Source: Spirometra erinaceieuropaei (lineage: Eukaryota > Platyhelminthes > Cestoda > Diphyllobothriidea > Diphyllobothriidae). Taken from it: a DNA stretch of 64,000 bases. Position 1 is the stretch's first letter; each line of letters starts with the position of its first letter. Below the pieces are notes generated by a model. It saw nothing but the letters and a program-made list of their open reading frames with translations, ran no database searches and was not told the DNA's origin. The DNA is taken from positions 572,856 through 636,855 of the forward strand of contig CACRXP010000093.1 of NCBI GenBank assembly GCA_902702965.1, given 5' to 3'. The translations under genes were made by a program, and so were the position numbers. Positions 33,800-46,321 of this stretch are shown here, piece by piece.

Positions 33800-36740
33800 G
33801 CAACGTTGTTTACGCCTAGACTCTTGCCATTTTTGGAAATCTTGTCGTGGCCTGAACGCTAGATACAGGACAGAACGCATATACGCACTTTGTCCAGAAT
33901 TGCTGGTGGATGCCAATGGCATTTGCCTGATTGTCCCCAAACCCGAACAGGCAGTGCTAATATCAAAGGCCTGTTAATATCTATGTCAGTTTTGCTGTCT
34001 GGGGTTCGTTGAAATGTCCAGTGACATCAAACCTCTTTTTCTTTTCGTCACATATAGAGAGACATCAAGATCCAAAAGTGGACAACATCATACTGCTTTC
34101 TGACTTTGTATAAGACAGTTTAAATTGAATAGTTTCACTTCGGTTTAAACGAAACCGAAAGTTACTTCAACAGGTTGCACTTCGTGTGGACAGGTTCGCC
34201 GTCGTTTTAGCTATGGAATGCAATGAATTACAGAATTTCTAGGAAGAATACATTTTGCCAATCTAGTGTCTTGTTGAGGTCCCACATCATTCCATTTATT
34301 TAGTTGTAAGGGTCAGAAATTTTCTTTTCATATACGCTACCATTAACAAACGACAATGGTATACTGTGGAGACTTTGACTAATTCTGCTTGCAACATTTA
34401 TTAGTCCTTTAAATTTAATCATACTGAACAGAAAGTTTTCTTTAACTTCTAAAACGACTGCGTGTTTCAAAGATTGAAAATACTGAGGAAACGCCCTACA
34501 TTATACCATGAGACGTGTGCAGGCAAAGGTGACTGTGAACTATCTATAAGACAGTGCCCGACAAAGTACGTTGCGCGTAACGGATTTAACATTTCCCGAC
34601 ATCACGAAATTAATTCAACGCGACATCAATGAAAGTTTTAATAGGAGAAAAATATTTCGGGGACACAAAGCACTAAAAGAAATTGAAATTTACTAATCAG
34701 GCCACCTTTCACAACAGTGCTGCTGTGATTTGTACATTCGGCTGAATCCTGTAACTTTGAGGCAAATGGCTTAGGCATACTGCATGTGTATGAATCGATC
34801 CTTTTATTAGAAAATGAGACTTGGTTGAAACTTATCTTGCTGTTAACCTAGAAACCATTACCCCAAAATTTGTCTTAGCTGTTTTAACGCAGTGCAATCA
34901 AATCGTGGAACAATTTTGTACCATCCCTTCAACACCATGATCGTGAGCTAACTAGGTCAGTTGGCTTAGTCTGTTTTATTAAGTATTATGCCTCAAAATC
35001 CCGATATTTTCTGTGCGTTTCCTAACAGTTCTCTGGTTGGGTAATTGTTCCTACCCAAGCGGAAACGTTTATTCCGACACAATTGAACAGACTATCCGTT
35101 CGTCATAATACATTCATTTGTGTTGTTACACATTCAAGACACATCAGGGAATAAAGTTAAGACGTCTAGTTTGCAACAGAGGAAGAGAAGAAGCGCTAGC
35201 CGCCCTTCATTGAAGTTAATGCCACAAACTCAGTAATAAAGGGAGCACCATTGTGCCCTCCGCAAGAAAGATTTCCAGGAAACAATTCAGAGAGACGTGA
35301 GAATTTTACTCTACGAGAAATTAAAATCAATCTGCTGATACTAATCAATTCAACCCCTAGGCTTATAGGCAATTAAAAGGCATATCTCCATATTAGAAGC
35401 ATATTAGACCTAAATGTATGATTGCGTCTCACCGAAAGAACGTAGGCGCCACTTCTCCGCAAAGCTTCCTCGTGTTCGGTCAATTATGTCCGGACCAAAC
35501 GTTTAGTTTTTCCTACATATTTTCATTGCTTGCTACTGCACTAGATCAAATAAACGATTCCAGGTGTTTCACGGCATAGGCGTGTCCGAGGCGATTCACC
35601 GTTTGGTTTGCTCTGCTTTGTAGGAGTAGTTCGCCAGTTTTAACTGCTGATATAAAGCAAATACGATAAAGCTCAAAATTATCTAAGGTTTGGCCTTAAA
35701 TTCTCTCTCAGTAACCGAATTGTGCTGCGTTGATAGAAGCGAAATGGACGATGGATGAGGCGTAGTGTCTGGTATCACGCTCGAATACTTAAATTATATC
35801 ACGTAGGTTACAACACCAGAGACAATATACTTGCACGTAGCAATCATTCTATTCCGTGGAAAGTTATGCAGAGACAGCAATTAGTGGCAACGTTGCAAAC
35901 AATATAGCCTCTACAGAAGAACTCAAATTATTCAATTCAGAGCCCACTTCATCTGGCAAAATGGTGCGGTTAGACGTATGTGCAGTATTTGTAGCCGTTT
36001 CTACTGTCTCCGCAACCAAGACTCATCAATTCAAGAGGATAGCAGTGTAGCCAGCGACGGCTGATGTAGCCGATGCCAAAAGTCCCTCTTCTTACATCTT
36101 GTGCGCACTTGAATGTTCAGCCCAGGTACGAAAACAAGTCACCCATACGTAAACTGATAGCTCAGATTGAGTGACTACGATATGTTCCTTTGGGTCAGCA
36201 CATCATCACTGCGTTCGCGAGTGCCATCTACACCAAACGGCCCTCGATTTGTTGTCAAAACCTTGAGTAAATGCTGTCTCGTTTTTTTATCTGATCGGTT
36301 TATCTGGTAGTGTTTCTCTAAATTCGTTAAAGTGATCGGAGCACCTGATTATCGAATGCCTGGAAACACCTCTGTACTATTGCACTCTGGTGTGGAAGTC
36401 TGGTGTAGAAGCACACAGGCCATGTTTCTTTCGTGTTGCATTTCCGCTGATTTCACCAAATTCGCTGGCTTGTAAGATAAGACCTTCGGTAAGCCAAGGC
36501 TGCTAAGGCATTTTTGAAGGTAGCGAACTTGCTGTATATCAAAGCCACACAAAAGGAAGAAATTATATACAATTGCATCCTAATATATTGCCTACAGTGC
36601 TCGCTGTACTGTCTAAACAGAAGGATGTGAAGTCGCAGTTTATGATAATTAATTTTTAAAAGCAACGAGAACGTGATCGCTGTAGGGTAAAAGTTCATCT
36701 CATCATATCTAACTACGCTGGTCACCGCGCCAAATGAGTA
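33800..36740. other. No feature seen (2.9 kb)
   Basis: Noncoding in all frames as far as I can judge. No shared repeat was recognised. Confidence 0.35.
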
Positions 36741-36744
36741 GCGA

Positions 36745-37731
36745 CAAGGATGGTTGTTCTATGGTTACATAAGAAGAAGCACACGAAACAGAGACCCAAT
36801 CCCGTTATTGAAAACTAGTGACGACCTAGAACTCAGTGAAGACGGAGAAAAGGCAGAGCACCTTTCACAGTTCTTTAAGTCCATCTTTACGAAGNNNNNN
36901 NNNNNNNNNNNNNNNNNNNNNNNNNNNNNNNNNNNNNNNNNNNNNNNNNNNNNNNNNNNNNNNNNNNNNNNNNNNNNNNNNNNNNNNNNNNNNNNNNNNN
37001 NNNNNNNNNNNNNNNNNNNNNNNNNNNNNNNNNNNNNNNNNNNNNNNNNNNNNNNNNNNNNNNNNNNNNNNNNNNNNNNNNNNNNNNNNNNNNNNNNNNN
37101 NNNNNNNNNNNNNNNNNNNNNNNNNNNNNNNNNNNNNNNNNNNNNNNNNNNNNNNNNNNNNNNNNNNNNNNNNNNNNNNNNNNNNNNNNNNNNNNNNNNN
37201 NNNNNNNNNNNNNNNNNNNNNNNNNNNNNNNNNNNNNNNNNNNNNNNNNNNNNNNNNNNNNNNNNNNNNNTCCACCTCCGTCGAGGCTTTTAAGCGCAAC
37301 TTGGACCAGATTGCCACCAATCGTCACAATGCCACCTGACAGATTGTCTAGCATTTCGTTCGAACAGTGTATTAATGTTGTTATATTACTTCCTATATTT
37401 CAGTAACGTTTGATTTTTTAATATTGTCCCATGTCTGTTAAATGTGTGTTGGCATTCAATTCGTCTCCCTCCGAAACTGGGATAGCACCAACTATCCCTA
37501 GACAGACTACTGTACAGCACATTTAGTAACGTTAATGTTTTTAACTTTTGGAACAATTCGTTTATCTGTCTGGCTTACAAAACGTTGCCAGTCTGAAGAA
37601 ACTCTGTAGCCGTTTGATGTTTCAATTTTCAAATTTTTTTTATATTGTTCGCCTCCTTGTAACAAATAGGGAGTTCAAAGGTTTAACACCTATATTTCCC
37701 TCAAATAAACTGAACTGAACTGAACTGATTG
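36745..37731 (+). mobile_element. CR1-lineage retrotransposon interrupted by an assembly gap
   Basis: Before the gap the frame reads YIRRSTRNRDPIPLLK and EKAEHLSQFFKSIF, the endonuclease-RT linker. After the gap it reads STSVEAFKRNLDQIATNRH with a stop at 37337-37339, the RT C-terminus. A ~370-bp untranslated tail ends in CAAATAAACTGAACTGAACTGAACTGA (AACTG units to 37728). The linker matches the subfamily at 20690-22145. The whole catalytic domain is hidden or missing. Confidence 0.8.
36895..37270. other. Assembly gap, 376 N
   Basis: A run of unknown bases. The flanking frames belong to two ends of one CR1 ORF2 that normally lie about 1.5 kb apart, so the gap size is probably an underestimate unless the copy is internally deleted. 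Open frames running through it are artefacts. Confidence 0.95.
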
Positions 37732-40700
37732 TTTTTGTGCATACCCGGAGAGACGGACGTCCATGTTGACTGCTCTCCTTCACCGTGGCGTGACACAAAA
37801 CTTCTAGTCTCGTCCTTACTAACCATATCGTAGTTAGGCAAACCTATGCCGGCGATTTAGAAATAGACAGTAAAACGTGTGTTTTAAAAAAGACTACTAT
37901 TTTTGTTTGGTTATATAACTTCTTCAACGAGATTGACTGCAGGACTAAAGGAAATTGAATTTCCGAATTTCTAACAGCCTAAACGCGTATATAATAGTCC
38001 CATTTGTTGAATATTGCTCATTTGTGACAACAAATATCTTAGTAAAAATATTTAGCAGAACGTGATCGATATTTTAAGGGACATGCTGCATGTCTCTGAT
38101 CAACCGCCAGATTCTGAAAAAATTCATTCCCCACGCCAGTTAGTCGCGTATTTGACCCTAGGATCAAAATGATCTGACAGACAACTTTTTAACTCTTTGA
38201 CACTTCAGACGCTGGCTATTTTGCTGAAGGTTGGAGACATCTTTGATCTGAGCTTGTGACCTAGACAGGCCCCTAAACGTCCCATCTTTGTTATGTGCGA
38301 AGGAGCTAAGAAACGCTGTCTATACGGTGGAGCCTCAAAGGATAATTCGTGGCCTCCTGAGGTAATATTGTAAGGTACTAGTAGTTCGTAATAATGACTA
38401 TCTTGGAGAATAATTATAAAGTATCTCAATTACGGTAGGAGGCCAACTTTTGAGTGCGCCCCACTTCGGGCGCCAGCATAAATCTCACTCGGCAACAATA
38501 GCTGCTTAATTAGTATATATTTAATCAATCGATTTTCGGTGCCCGTGTGCGCGACATGTGTTTACTGTACTCGGATGGTAGCACTTCAAAAATGGTGTAT
38601 ATCGGTTTTAAAGTTTTGCTTTAATTTTCTTATAATTTTGAGAATGTTCTGCTCTTGCATTGTATTGTATTGTATTTTAGGGTAATAGGCAATGCCCTTG
38701 ATGACCCTATTGAAAACGGTACATAAAATATAAATGTTAAATGTACATCTTACTAAAATTTTGTCAGTAACATATTTGTTCACGGGAAACTTTCACAATG
38801 CGGGACTGCTAAGGGTGCGGCAGGCGGTCTTCTCAGTGTACACATGAAATTTTAAGTGCAGTTATATACAATCAGCATAAAGTGCAGTCATTTGCATAGT
38901 TTGAGAGGGGGCATCTCATTAAGAGTCAGGGGTGTGTTAAGTAGGGATGAAATCTGCGTATTGGGTGTACAGTATGCAAAGCTACGTCATCAAGAAGATG
39001 CCACATACGACTTAAAACTTCTGCAACTGGACTTAACTACAATGCAAACTTCAATATAATAAAGCATGGTCAGAAACGTTTTAACGCTTAAAGAGCCCCT
39101 CTCTATAAGTAAAAAAGATTGCAGCATGCGTGATGTGTTACCAAATGAGTAAAATAAAGTGTATTTGTGTCCACGATTACCATAGAAATATATTTAGATT
39201 TGCATGGTCACCAATGGTCTGTGGAAAAAATTCACACAGTTGAGCAGTCATGTTTGTGTGGAGCTGTGTTTCTGGAAACGGCCAGAAAGAAGCGCATTCT
39301 AAGGTCAGCATCCCAGTGTGATTGAAATTGCTGGTGACTGTGCCGCACAGTCCAGTCTGTTTAAGCTTTTCTTCCCAATAGAAAATTTATTTCATAAGTT
39401 GGGCTAGTATTTCGTGAGAGTGGGTGAAGACAGGTTTCTGGCAATGAAATCGCAAATCGGCGTCATCTGGTAGTGATCCAACCAAATAAATTCAAAGTAA
39501 ATTAAATGACAAGGATAAGCGCTGTGTTCTAATGAACAAGCATGCCACACTATGTTGAAAACATGCTTAAAAATGTCCATGAGTGAATTCAATACAGAAG
39601 CATTACGACTGACCACTTTTCTACAGAACCCACACTTCTGTTCATGCTCTGCTGATGTTGATAGCGGTCAAGGGAGCACTCAGACGGAGTATACAATTGT
39701 GCGACAAAGGTAAACGATTTTCGTTTTTCGTTTTTTTATAAAGGACTTGAATAAATTGTAACTAGTCTGTTAAAGACGCTTATTAGAGAATTAGCAAAGA
39801 CCAAATATCAATTGTTTTGTATGAACAACGTTGTGTAAAATAATGTCAGGTTGGCAACTACTTAAAATAGGCCAGTATTTTCCGAATAGCATAATAATAG
39901 AAACAACTGATCACTGTTTGCAAGGCAAATAACAATAAAGGAAATTAGTAAGACTTTACCCATTTCACTAATCTAATTGACGAGGGAATCAAACCCCAGT
40001 AATTCCGAATCGAATTCATCACCTCTACATATATCAAGGCAGCAAACAAAGCCTAAAAATTTTCCTAGTGTCTGCAAAACGAATACCATAACTCCTACCC
40101 TTTTCGACAATCCCGAGAGAAGGTTTAGCTAGTCATACTTTGAACTGAAACATGTTACATTGGGGAGAAACCTGTCTGCGTGTCGTCGCTGAGATGTCCA
40201 CTTCCCAACTCAGTCGGTAACGTTAGGTCCTGTGATCAGACCCGACGTGTCGACGCGGCTAGAGCGTGTACAAACCGGATTTTCCGTAGGGAACACTGGA
40301 GAGGGCTAATTTCCGGGAGTGTAAATTTTCTATGTAGGCATTTTCGAGAGCGCAGCGTAATGGCGAGTTGGCAAACGCGTGCTGGCAGACGCGCCAACAG
40401 TCGCCGACGAGCACATCGACCAGCTAAATTGCAGTGTTTCACAAATCTAAGTGGAGTTGCGTTGAACCGATTAAGACTCAGATCTCTCATCTGAGATTAC
40501 ACTAGGAAGGGCCACCAGTTCGGTGAACATTCCGGTTATTCAACCACTAAAATCCCTACTTTTGATGGGATTCTGAGAAATATCATACAGTTTACGGTTA
40601 GGAAACGAAATGCCACAGTTGAGCAGAACGAGTCTTGTCCTTATCTTTCTTACCTTATTGCATGACGCTTTTCAGGTTTTAGTACCTTGCCGTCACATTA

Positions 40701-41616
40701 GTAAAGCACACGCTCGTGTATACAGTGCCTTCTTTTGACACCACTAATTGCAATAATGAACCTTCCTACGGATTGTGCAAATGTCAGCGGCATGCAACAC
40801 TTAAAACGCCCACGGAAATATGGGTCAATCTCCAATATTTCGACTTTCCTGATTGGGTGCTCTTATTAGCACAACACCACAAGTGCGATTCTTCGTGCGA
40901 ATCCACATAGCGTTGCCAATGAGGTTCTCGCCCAAGTTTATTTAAATTGAATGAATTACGAGCAGCTCTCAGTGCACCTATTACGCAATGTGGAGGGCAG
41001 TGTTTTTGAATTAGTACTCTCTTTATCATATGTTGGGGTTTGCAGTTGTGGTGTTAGGTACAGTACAGTATAACTTTGCATTTAAGGCAGTACGCTAGAT
41101 GTTTATGATTATGTATCTTGTTAAATTGTACAGTTGTCATAATCATTAGGTTACGCTATTTACTAAGGCAACAAGTTACACTTTCACAATAGCGGTTCAT
41201 AAACCACGTGGTTTGTATTTTAACAATTAAACTATATTTTAATTCTAAGAGGAAATTCTGCAGAGACAATGCTCATATGTATTCTCGCACTTAATTACCA
41301 CTTACCGTGTTAATGACAGATGCACCTTAATGAAGTACCAGCGTTTGATTTGATTGCTATTTGAGTCTATCCAAAACAACAGCTTGTAGCGACGTGGAGT
41401 CATCTATTTGTTTAATTTGTTTTTTACATTTTTTGTCTATAAAATACCACTGAGTGAACTTGAATCATTTGTTTATTTATAAAACGTAGCACTTGGGCGT
41501 CCACAAAATCGGCAGAGGGCCAGTTGTGATAGCTCTCATCGAGACAAGGATACCATCAGCACTCTAGACTACCTGCTAAGCATGCTTACCGCGGTTGAAT
41601 TGCCTGTCGTCTACAG
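37732..41616. other. No feature seen (3.9 kb)
   Basis: A CpG-richer patch at about 40180-40500 is open on both strands but has no recognisable protein motif. The rest is AT-rich noncoding sequence. It may include upstream introns of candidate gene C. Confidence 0.35.
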
Positions 41617-42615
41617 TAACTGTGGGAGAAGGAGTGGCAATCTAATTTTTGCCGAAAAAGGACGAACATTTGGATGTCAACCTTACGTGTCAATTTCACC
41701 GGACAAATACAATATCCTTTGTAACGCTACGTTTCCAAAGATGAGGCTGGTTTTCTCCAACACTGTATGTCAAAGCTGCTTTTTATTGTAAAATTTGTCT
41801 TACTACTGCGCGTTGTATTGCGTACACAGTGAATCGTAAAAGTTTTCTGAGATTTCGGCGATACTTTCCGAAAGAATGAGTACCATACTAAGCATACCAT
41901 ACAGTTTAAAACACGCAAGAGCGTGTTGCAATAACTGAACTCATGACAACGTTCTTTTTTTAAAAAAATAACAAAGCGATTTGAAGACTCTGCCGCGTAA
42001 GCTAATGCACTCACACACCGAACATTTAAAATACCCTATGTGTTGTATCTAGTTAGATTGCAACCCTTATGTTTCATGTACAATAGCATAGAAATCTATG
42101 TCGGAAACTTCTTCGGATGTTGAACAACATATGGGTTTGTAGGAGAGGACAGCAGGACATTTGCAATTATTTGCGTGTTGGCAATAATTCGCATTTCGAC
42201 TGACTTCTTTTCTGATTTCTGCCACATGCAATACACTGTTTTGCAATTGGCTACGTTGCAACTGTCTGTCTGTCGGGCCACTTATATGCATTCACTCAAA
42301 TTTCAGCCTCGCATTGCCGATTCGCACCCCTGGCAAAAGAAGACTGCTGGGAATCCAGAGTTGACTAGTTTTACATACAGAGACGTCACAGGTTACGTTC
42401 TGTTTGAGTTGAGCTTCGAGGACCGAAAGGCGGCTCCAGATGTTCTGCGTACTCTGTACGTGTTTCAGAGCATTTTTGATAGAATACGCTTGGATATTTC
42501 AAAAGATAGTTCCAAGAACCGAATTACATGGCTGCCTCTGGCGATTAATCAAGCCCAGTCATTTATGCATAGTCGGAATGTGAGAAAGCAGCTTCCTCTT
42601 TGCACTTTCAACTAG
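41617..42615 (+). CDS. Gene C, tentative two-exon terminal part
   Basis: Exon 41617-41764 follows acceptor CCTGTCGTCTACAG, reads SNCGRRSGNLIFAEKGRTFG and CQPYVSISPDKYNILCNATF, and ends at donor ACT/GTATGT in phase 0. Exon 42307-42615 follows a good tract and acceptor (TTCACTCAAATTTCAG) in phase 0, reads FTYRDVTGYVLFELSFEDRK and FQSIFDRIRLDISKD, and ends CTFN with a TAG. Phases agree across the 542-bp intron and the composition looks protein-like. I know no homologue. Evidence is splice signals and open frame only, so it could be chance. The CGRRSG string only loosely recalls CPRRNG of gene A. Confidence 0.4.
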
Positions 42616-42680
42616 AAACCTGCATCAAACGTTGGAAATATCATGAGGAATATTATCTCGTGCATATTTATCTATCCACA

Positions 42681-42963
42681 CGTCTCCCTCGGAAACGGAG
42701 GTAGCACCAATTATCCATAGACAGGACTACTGTACAGCACATTCAGTAACGTTAATGTTTTTAACACTTGGAACAATTTGTTTATCTGTCTGGTTACGAA
42801 AACTTTGCCAATCTGAAAAAAAAACTTTTGTAGCTGATTGATGTTTCCATCTTCACATTTTTGATATAATTCGCTTCTTTGTAACAAATAGGAAGTTCAA
42901 AATTTCAACACTTATGTTTCCCTCAAATAAACTGAATCTGAAAAAAACTGAAACTGAAACCGA
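42681..42963 (+). mobile_element. CR1-lineage 3' untranslated end
   Basis: It matches the tail at 37464-37731 in order: CGTCTCCCTC, TAGCACCAA.TATCC.TAGACAG, ACTACTGTACAGCACATT.AGTAACG, CTCAAATAAACTGAA. It ends in imperfect ACTGAAA units (to about 42963). Only the untranslated end was inserted. It lies just downstream of candidate gene C. Confidence 0.8.
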
Positions 42964-43640
42964 AATACATTGCTATTGGTTTAAACAAATACCGTCTTCC
43001 TTAAACTACCACAAAATACTTAAAAGCGCTTATTCAGGTACTTATAGTTTTACATAGGGATATTGACTGTTCGCATTGTACGTGACCTTGCCCTGCATTT
43101 CATTAGTAAACAAGGATAGAGGATAGTGCTATCAGGATTAATGTTGGGGTTTTGATGAGTTAGGTTTAAGGTGAAGACAAGGGTTAAAAATTAAAGATGT
43201 AACATGAGAACAGGTACCCCTCTGGCGTCACAGCAGTTGTTGTACATTAACCAACACAACCTTTAAGCCAGGCATCGGCTAACAACACAAAACAGAAGGC
43301 ATCGGAAGGAAAAAATGAATATTGTACACAGAACTGCGCGTTCTCTAGGCAGCTGTAGCCACTGGCGAAACCGGAGTTAGTGTTGACTGAGTCCAGTCGT
43401 GCCTAAATGAGATTGAAACGGGCGGCGACAGCTGGTTTAATAGGTTCGTGGTAAGCATGTTCAGGAGGTTGTCCAATCGGCGTATGTTGCATTTCCGGAG
43501 GTATGGTATGTCGAGCGGCGTTTTCAAATGTTGCATGGGCGACTGCGAATATCTAATGATTGTAAACAGCATCTATGACGGCGAAACGGACTGCGTTTCG
43601 CAGTTTTAGGCTTTATATAGTATGCCCTTTCCCTGCAAAA
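42964..43640. other. No feature seen
   Basis: No supported gene or repeat. Confidence 0.35.
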
Positions 43641-43679
43641 AGTATGTCAATAGAAGCGAACAGACGAGTCCCAGGAAGC

Positions 43680-44090
43680 AGTCCTGGATGTCCTCGTATG
43701 CCGCAAGGATTGTGGTGGACTAAAGACCAAAGTGTTCAGGAAAGCGACGAATACGATGCAAGTACTGAACTTCAACAGCAACCACCCAATCAGTCGCAAA
43801 CGCAGTTGTGTAAGGACGCTCTATCGGCGTGTCGAAACGCACTGCAGTGAGCCGGAAGACAAGATTTCTGAACTACAATACCTCCGACGGGTATTCAAAG
43901 CCAATGGCTACCCGCACAACTTTGTCAACCGGTGCATACGAAAATGGACGAAAGGCCTAACCGTACGGACATCAAAGTTTGACGAGCGCTCCCATATGTC
44001 AAGAACGTTTCGGAAGCTGTTGGCCGCCTTCTCGCACCACTTGGGGTTGGAGTTGCACACAGGCCGGAGGCAACCATCAGGCGTCAGTTG
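43680..44090 (+). pseudogene. Penelope-like reverse transcriptase, C-terminal half
   Basis: The frame is VLDVLVCRKDCGGLKTKVFR, then LNFNSNHPISRKRSCVRTLY, then FKANGYPHNFVNRCIRKW. LDVxVxR and the HPxxxKRxxVRTLxxR block are standard Penelope RT motifs downstream of YVDD. A frame change near 43730-43850 and the missing upstream palm make it non-functional. The copy at 56290-56870 covers the same region plus YVDD. Confidence 0.8.
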
Positions 44091-44129
44091 ATGAAACCAA
44101 AAGACCCACTGCCACGGCAAGAAACATCT

Positions 44130-44606
44130 GGAGTCGTTTATCGGATCTGGTGCAGTTGCGGACAAAGCAACTACGTCGGAGAGACCTGAAGACAGCTCCG
44201 AACGCGAATGGCCGAACACGCCGCAGCAGTGCGGAGAAATGACGCCAGCTCTCAAGTTGCGGCTCATTCAACGGGTTCCGGCCACACATTCAAATTTGAC
44301 GTGGCCGAAATTCTCGCAAGAGGTAACAACCGCGTGAGCCGGGAGCTGCTTGAGTCATGGTTTACTCGCCCCCAGTCTATCAACAAGTGCAATGATCTTC
44401 CCATTCAATACAGCGTGCTAAGACTTCGTCTAGGCGGAGTAATTGGCCACGCGGGGAGCGCACTGGTGAACACTCTTCCCAACACCCGGGTCAGCGCGTC
44501 AGATGGTCGAGCAATCATCACGCCAACATCCAACGCACGTGATGAAATTGCAGCAATTAACGACGCGAATATCGGCCATCACGCAACGTGCAACGATCCC
44601 AAATGA
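44130..44606 (+). pseudogene. Penelope GIY-YIG endonuclease
   Basis: The sequence reads VYRIWCSCGQSNYVGET, then a TGA in place of an expected Gly codon, then RQLRTRMAEHAAAVRR, GSGHTFKFDVAEILARG and SRELLESWF. YVG is the second half-motif, RQLRTR contains the conserved Arg, and the Glu in ELLESW is the metal-binding residue. One nonsense codon at about 44190 splits an otherwise open nuclease domain, so the copy is relatively young. The CxC before the motif is typical of Penelope nucleases. Confidence 0.8.
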
Positions 44607-44711
44607 AGAGGAGAGAGCCGTGAATATTCATAGGTATGCGGTAGCATGGCTACTGCGTCCTATCAATACTGCAGCCGCATGTGCATGAACCACCCTTATC
44701 TGTTTATGTCT

Positions 44712-44745
44712 CTGATGATGGATTCGAGCAGGAATCCGAAACGTC
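44712..44745 (+). ncRNA. Hammerhead-like ribozyme core in a Penelope 3' end
   Basis: CTGATGA, then the perfect 6-bp stem II GGATTC/GAATCC with loop GAGCAG, then GAAAC and GTC. Flanking ATGTCT and AGGCTA could form a short stem I (U-A, C-G, U-G, G-C). One unpaired U lies between the core and stem II. Activity is not shown. Confidence 0.45.
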
Positions 44746-45019
44746 AGGCTAATAAAGCTCTTGCCCCGGCGATCGTGTCTTCTTCTTCAAGTATGCAGAC
44801 TTTATTGTCATTTTTGTGGAATCACTGCTGGGGTTAGCGAGGTGGGCCATTGGGAGCGTATATGTGGGTGGAATAAATTGTGTCTCGTAGTTGACGCGAT
44901 TGTGTTCCTACTGTGGATTAGCATTTCTGAGCCTGTATTTTTTCTAAGCGCTGATCCAATAGATTACTCGTGGTTTACTGTGTGCCTGCGTATTTACGCA
45001 GTCTTCGCAGCAATGTCTT

Positions 45020-45125
45020 TCTGCCTACATCACTAGCCGCTGTGTGGCTGCTTGCGGGACTCTAGAGAGCTTCATGGCGCAACGGAACGAGTATATCCCC
45101 TGACGCGATCGGTGAGCGCCCCACT
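45020..45125 (+). mobile_element. SINE fragment (body only)
   Basis: CTGCCTACATCACTAGCCGCTGTG, GCGCAACGGAACGAGT and CGATCGGTGAGCGCCCC match the block at 20020-20141 of the SINE inserted in the P2 Penelope element, in the same order. The tRNA-like head is absent. Confidence 0.65.
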
Positions 45126-46320
45126 TGCACTGTGCCATTATTATTGTTGTGGTTACGTTACAGCCACGACACCATTACCATGCCAATAAAAGTTTTCATT
45201 ACTTATTGCTCGTCACTAGTCCGCCTAGAGTTACAAACCACAAATCCATTGTAAAACAGAATGTACGCATTACATCCGGTAGTCATAAAGCACCTGACAA
45301 TGTCCATACCATGAGGCTTTGAATACTGTCGACCAATAATGACAAATCATTGGTCGTTGGCTCCCTTGGGATCTAGATCACATGGACCGGTCTTCGAATA
45401 GCCGGGTCCTTCAGGACCCGCACAAAAACCAGAAAAGTTTTTTTCCTTCTTTTCCTATCAACCTTTCGTCAATTGTAGGTGGTCTTCAACGGCAAAGTAT
45501 AGGAAACGCTCCAGGTACTGCCCAGAACACTGAGCTTATGGTCAGGAAAATATCCGACCTTCAAAACTGCTCGTCAAGGTCAGATCTAAGCCCATCGAGA
45601 AAACCGGTAACCAGCTAAACTGCGACAGAATGGGTCGCTTATAGTCCTATAACTGACTGTTGTCATCTCTGAGCGATGCTCCGCTAGGTCAAGGCTACTT
45701 ACCCTACCCGCAAGTGTCCCCACGCGATCGCGACCCCGCATCATGTAACTCAACAAACCTGTTGAACGCAAAGCCATCTGACTCGCCACCAAAAGCCCAT
45801 CAGAACGGCCAACATCACAGTAAATCTCCTTTTCTCCGACTGGGTTTTATTTTGTCCTGGCCTTGTCTGTGATAACTACTGCGTGAGACACCAATTTAGA
45901 ATTTCGTATAAAATAAATCCCGCATTATGTTGACCCTTATTGTTAACTGAGGCTTATTCGCGTGATTGTAGTGCTTAGGATGCACCCGTTGTCGTTTTCA
46001 CTATGTTCCAACTTGAATTTTGACTGCATCCAAAAATAAGACTGAGTCAGTGATACTACCAGCTGAGGGATACGAAAGAGAAGCACTCAATAACGAGTAA
46101 TATTCCCGTCACCAGTCCAAGAGAAAATTCTAATTCCGAGCCTGATCGGCGATGACGCCACTGCTCTATGCCGGTCAACAGAATATTAACGCAGACAAAA
46201 CGTGCTTGTATTTTATCAAATTAGGGACCGTGAACTGATAGTCGTCGCCAAAAATCCCACTTTCTCCTTATATCATACAGTTTTTGCGCATTGAATGTGC
46301 CAACCCTTCCTTAACAAAGA
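45126..46320. other. No feature seen (1.2 kb)
   Basis: Overlapping short frames at 45382-45870 on both strands lack recognisable domains. Confidence 0.35.
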
Positions 46321-46321
46321 G

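Larger units (their letters stand above)
43645..44795 (+). mobile_element. Penelope-like element (family P1), 5'-truncated, with intact 3' end
   Basis: The order is reverse transcriptase C-terminal half, linker, GIY-YIG endonuclease, and a 3' block with hammerhead-like core and a short CTT run (44705-44795). The 5' truncation lies near 43680, next to AGAAGCGAACAGACGAGTCCCAGG, a string also flanking the palindrome at 33605. RT motifs A and C (YVDD) are missing. Confidence 0.85.

Noticed and set aside
33455..33819. Mirror-image frames containing LGQEVYL and MSLMMGSSENPKRQ
   Set aside because: These are the two strands of the Penelope 3'-end palindrome, not protein.
36754..37354. Open frames running through the N gap
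   Set aside because: Unknown bases cannot produce stops; only the CR1 residues at each edge are real.
40180..40494. Arg-rich frames open on both strands in a GC-richer patch
   Set aside because: Openness on both strands follows from base composition; no motif.
41617..41764. Gene C as a third member of the A/B family (CGRRSG versus CPRRNG)
   Set aside because: Only one short string matches, at a different distance from the exon start, and the rest of the exon does not align.
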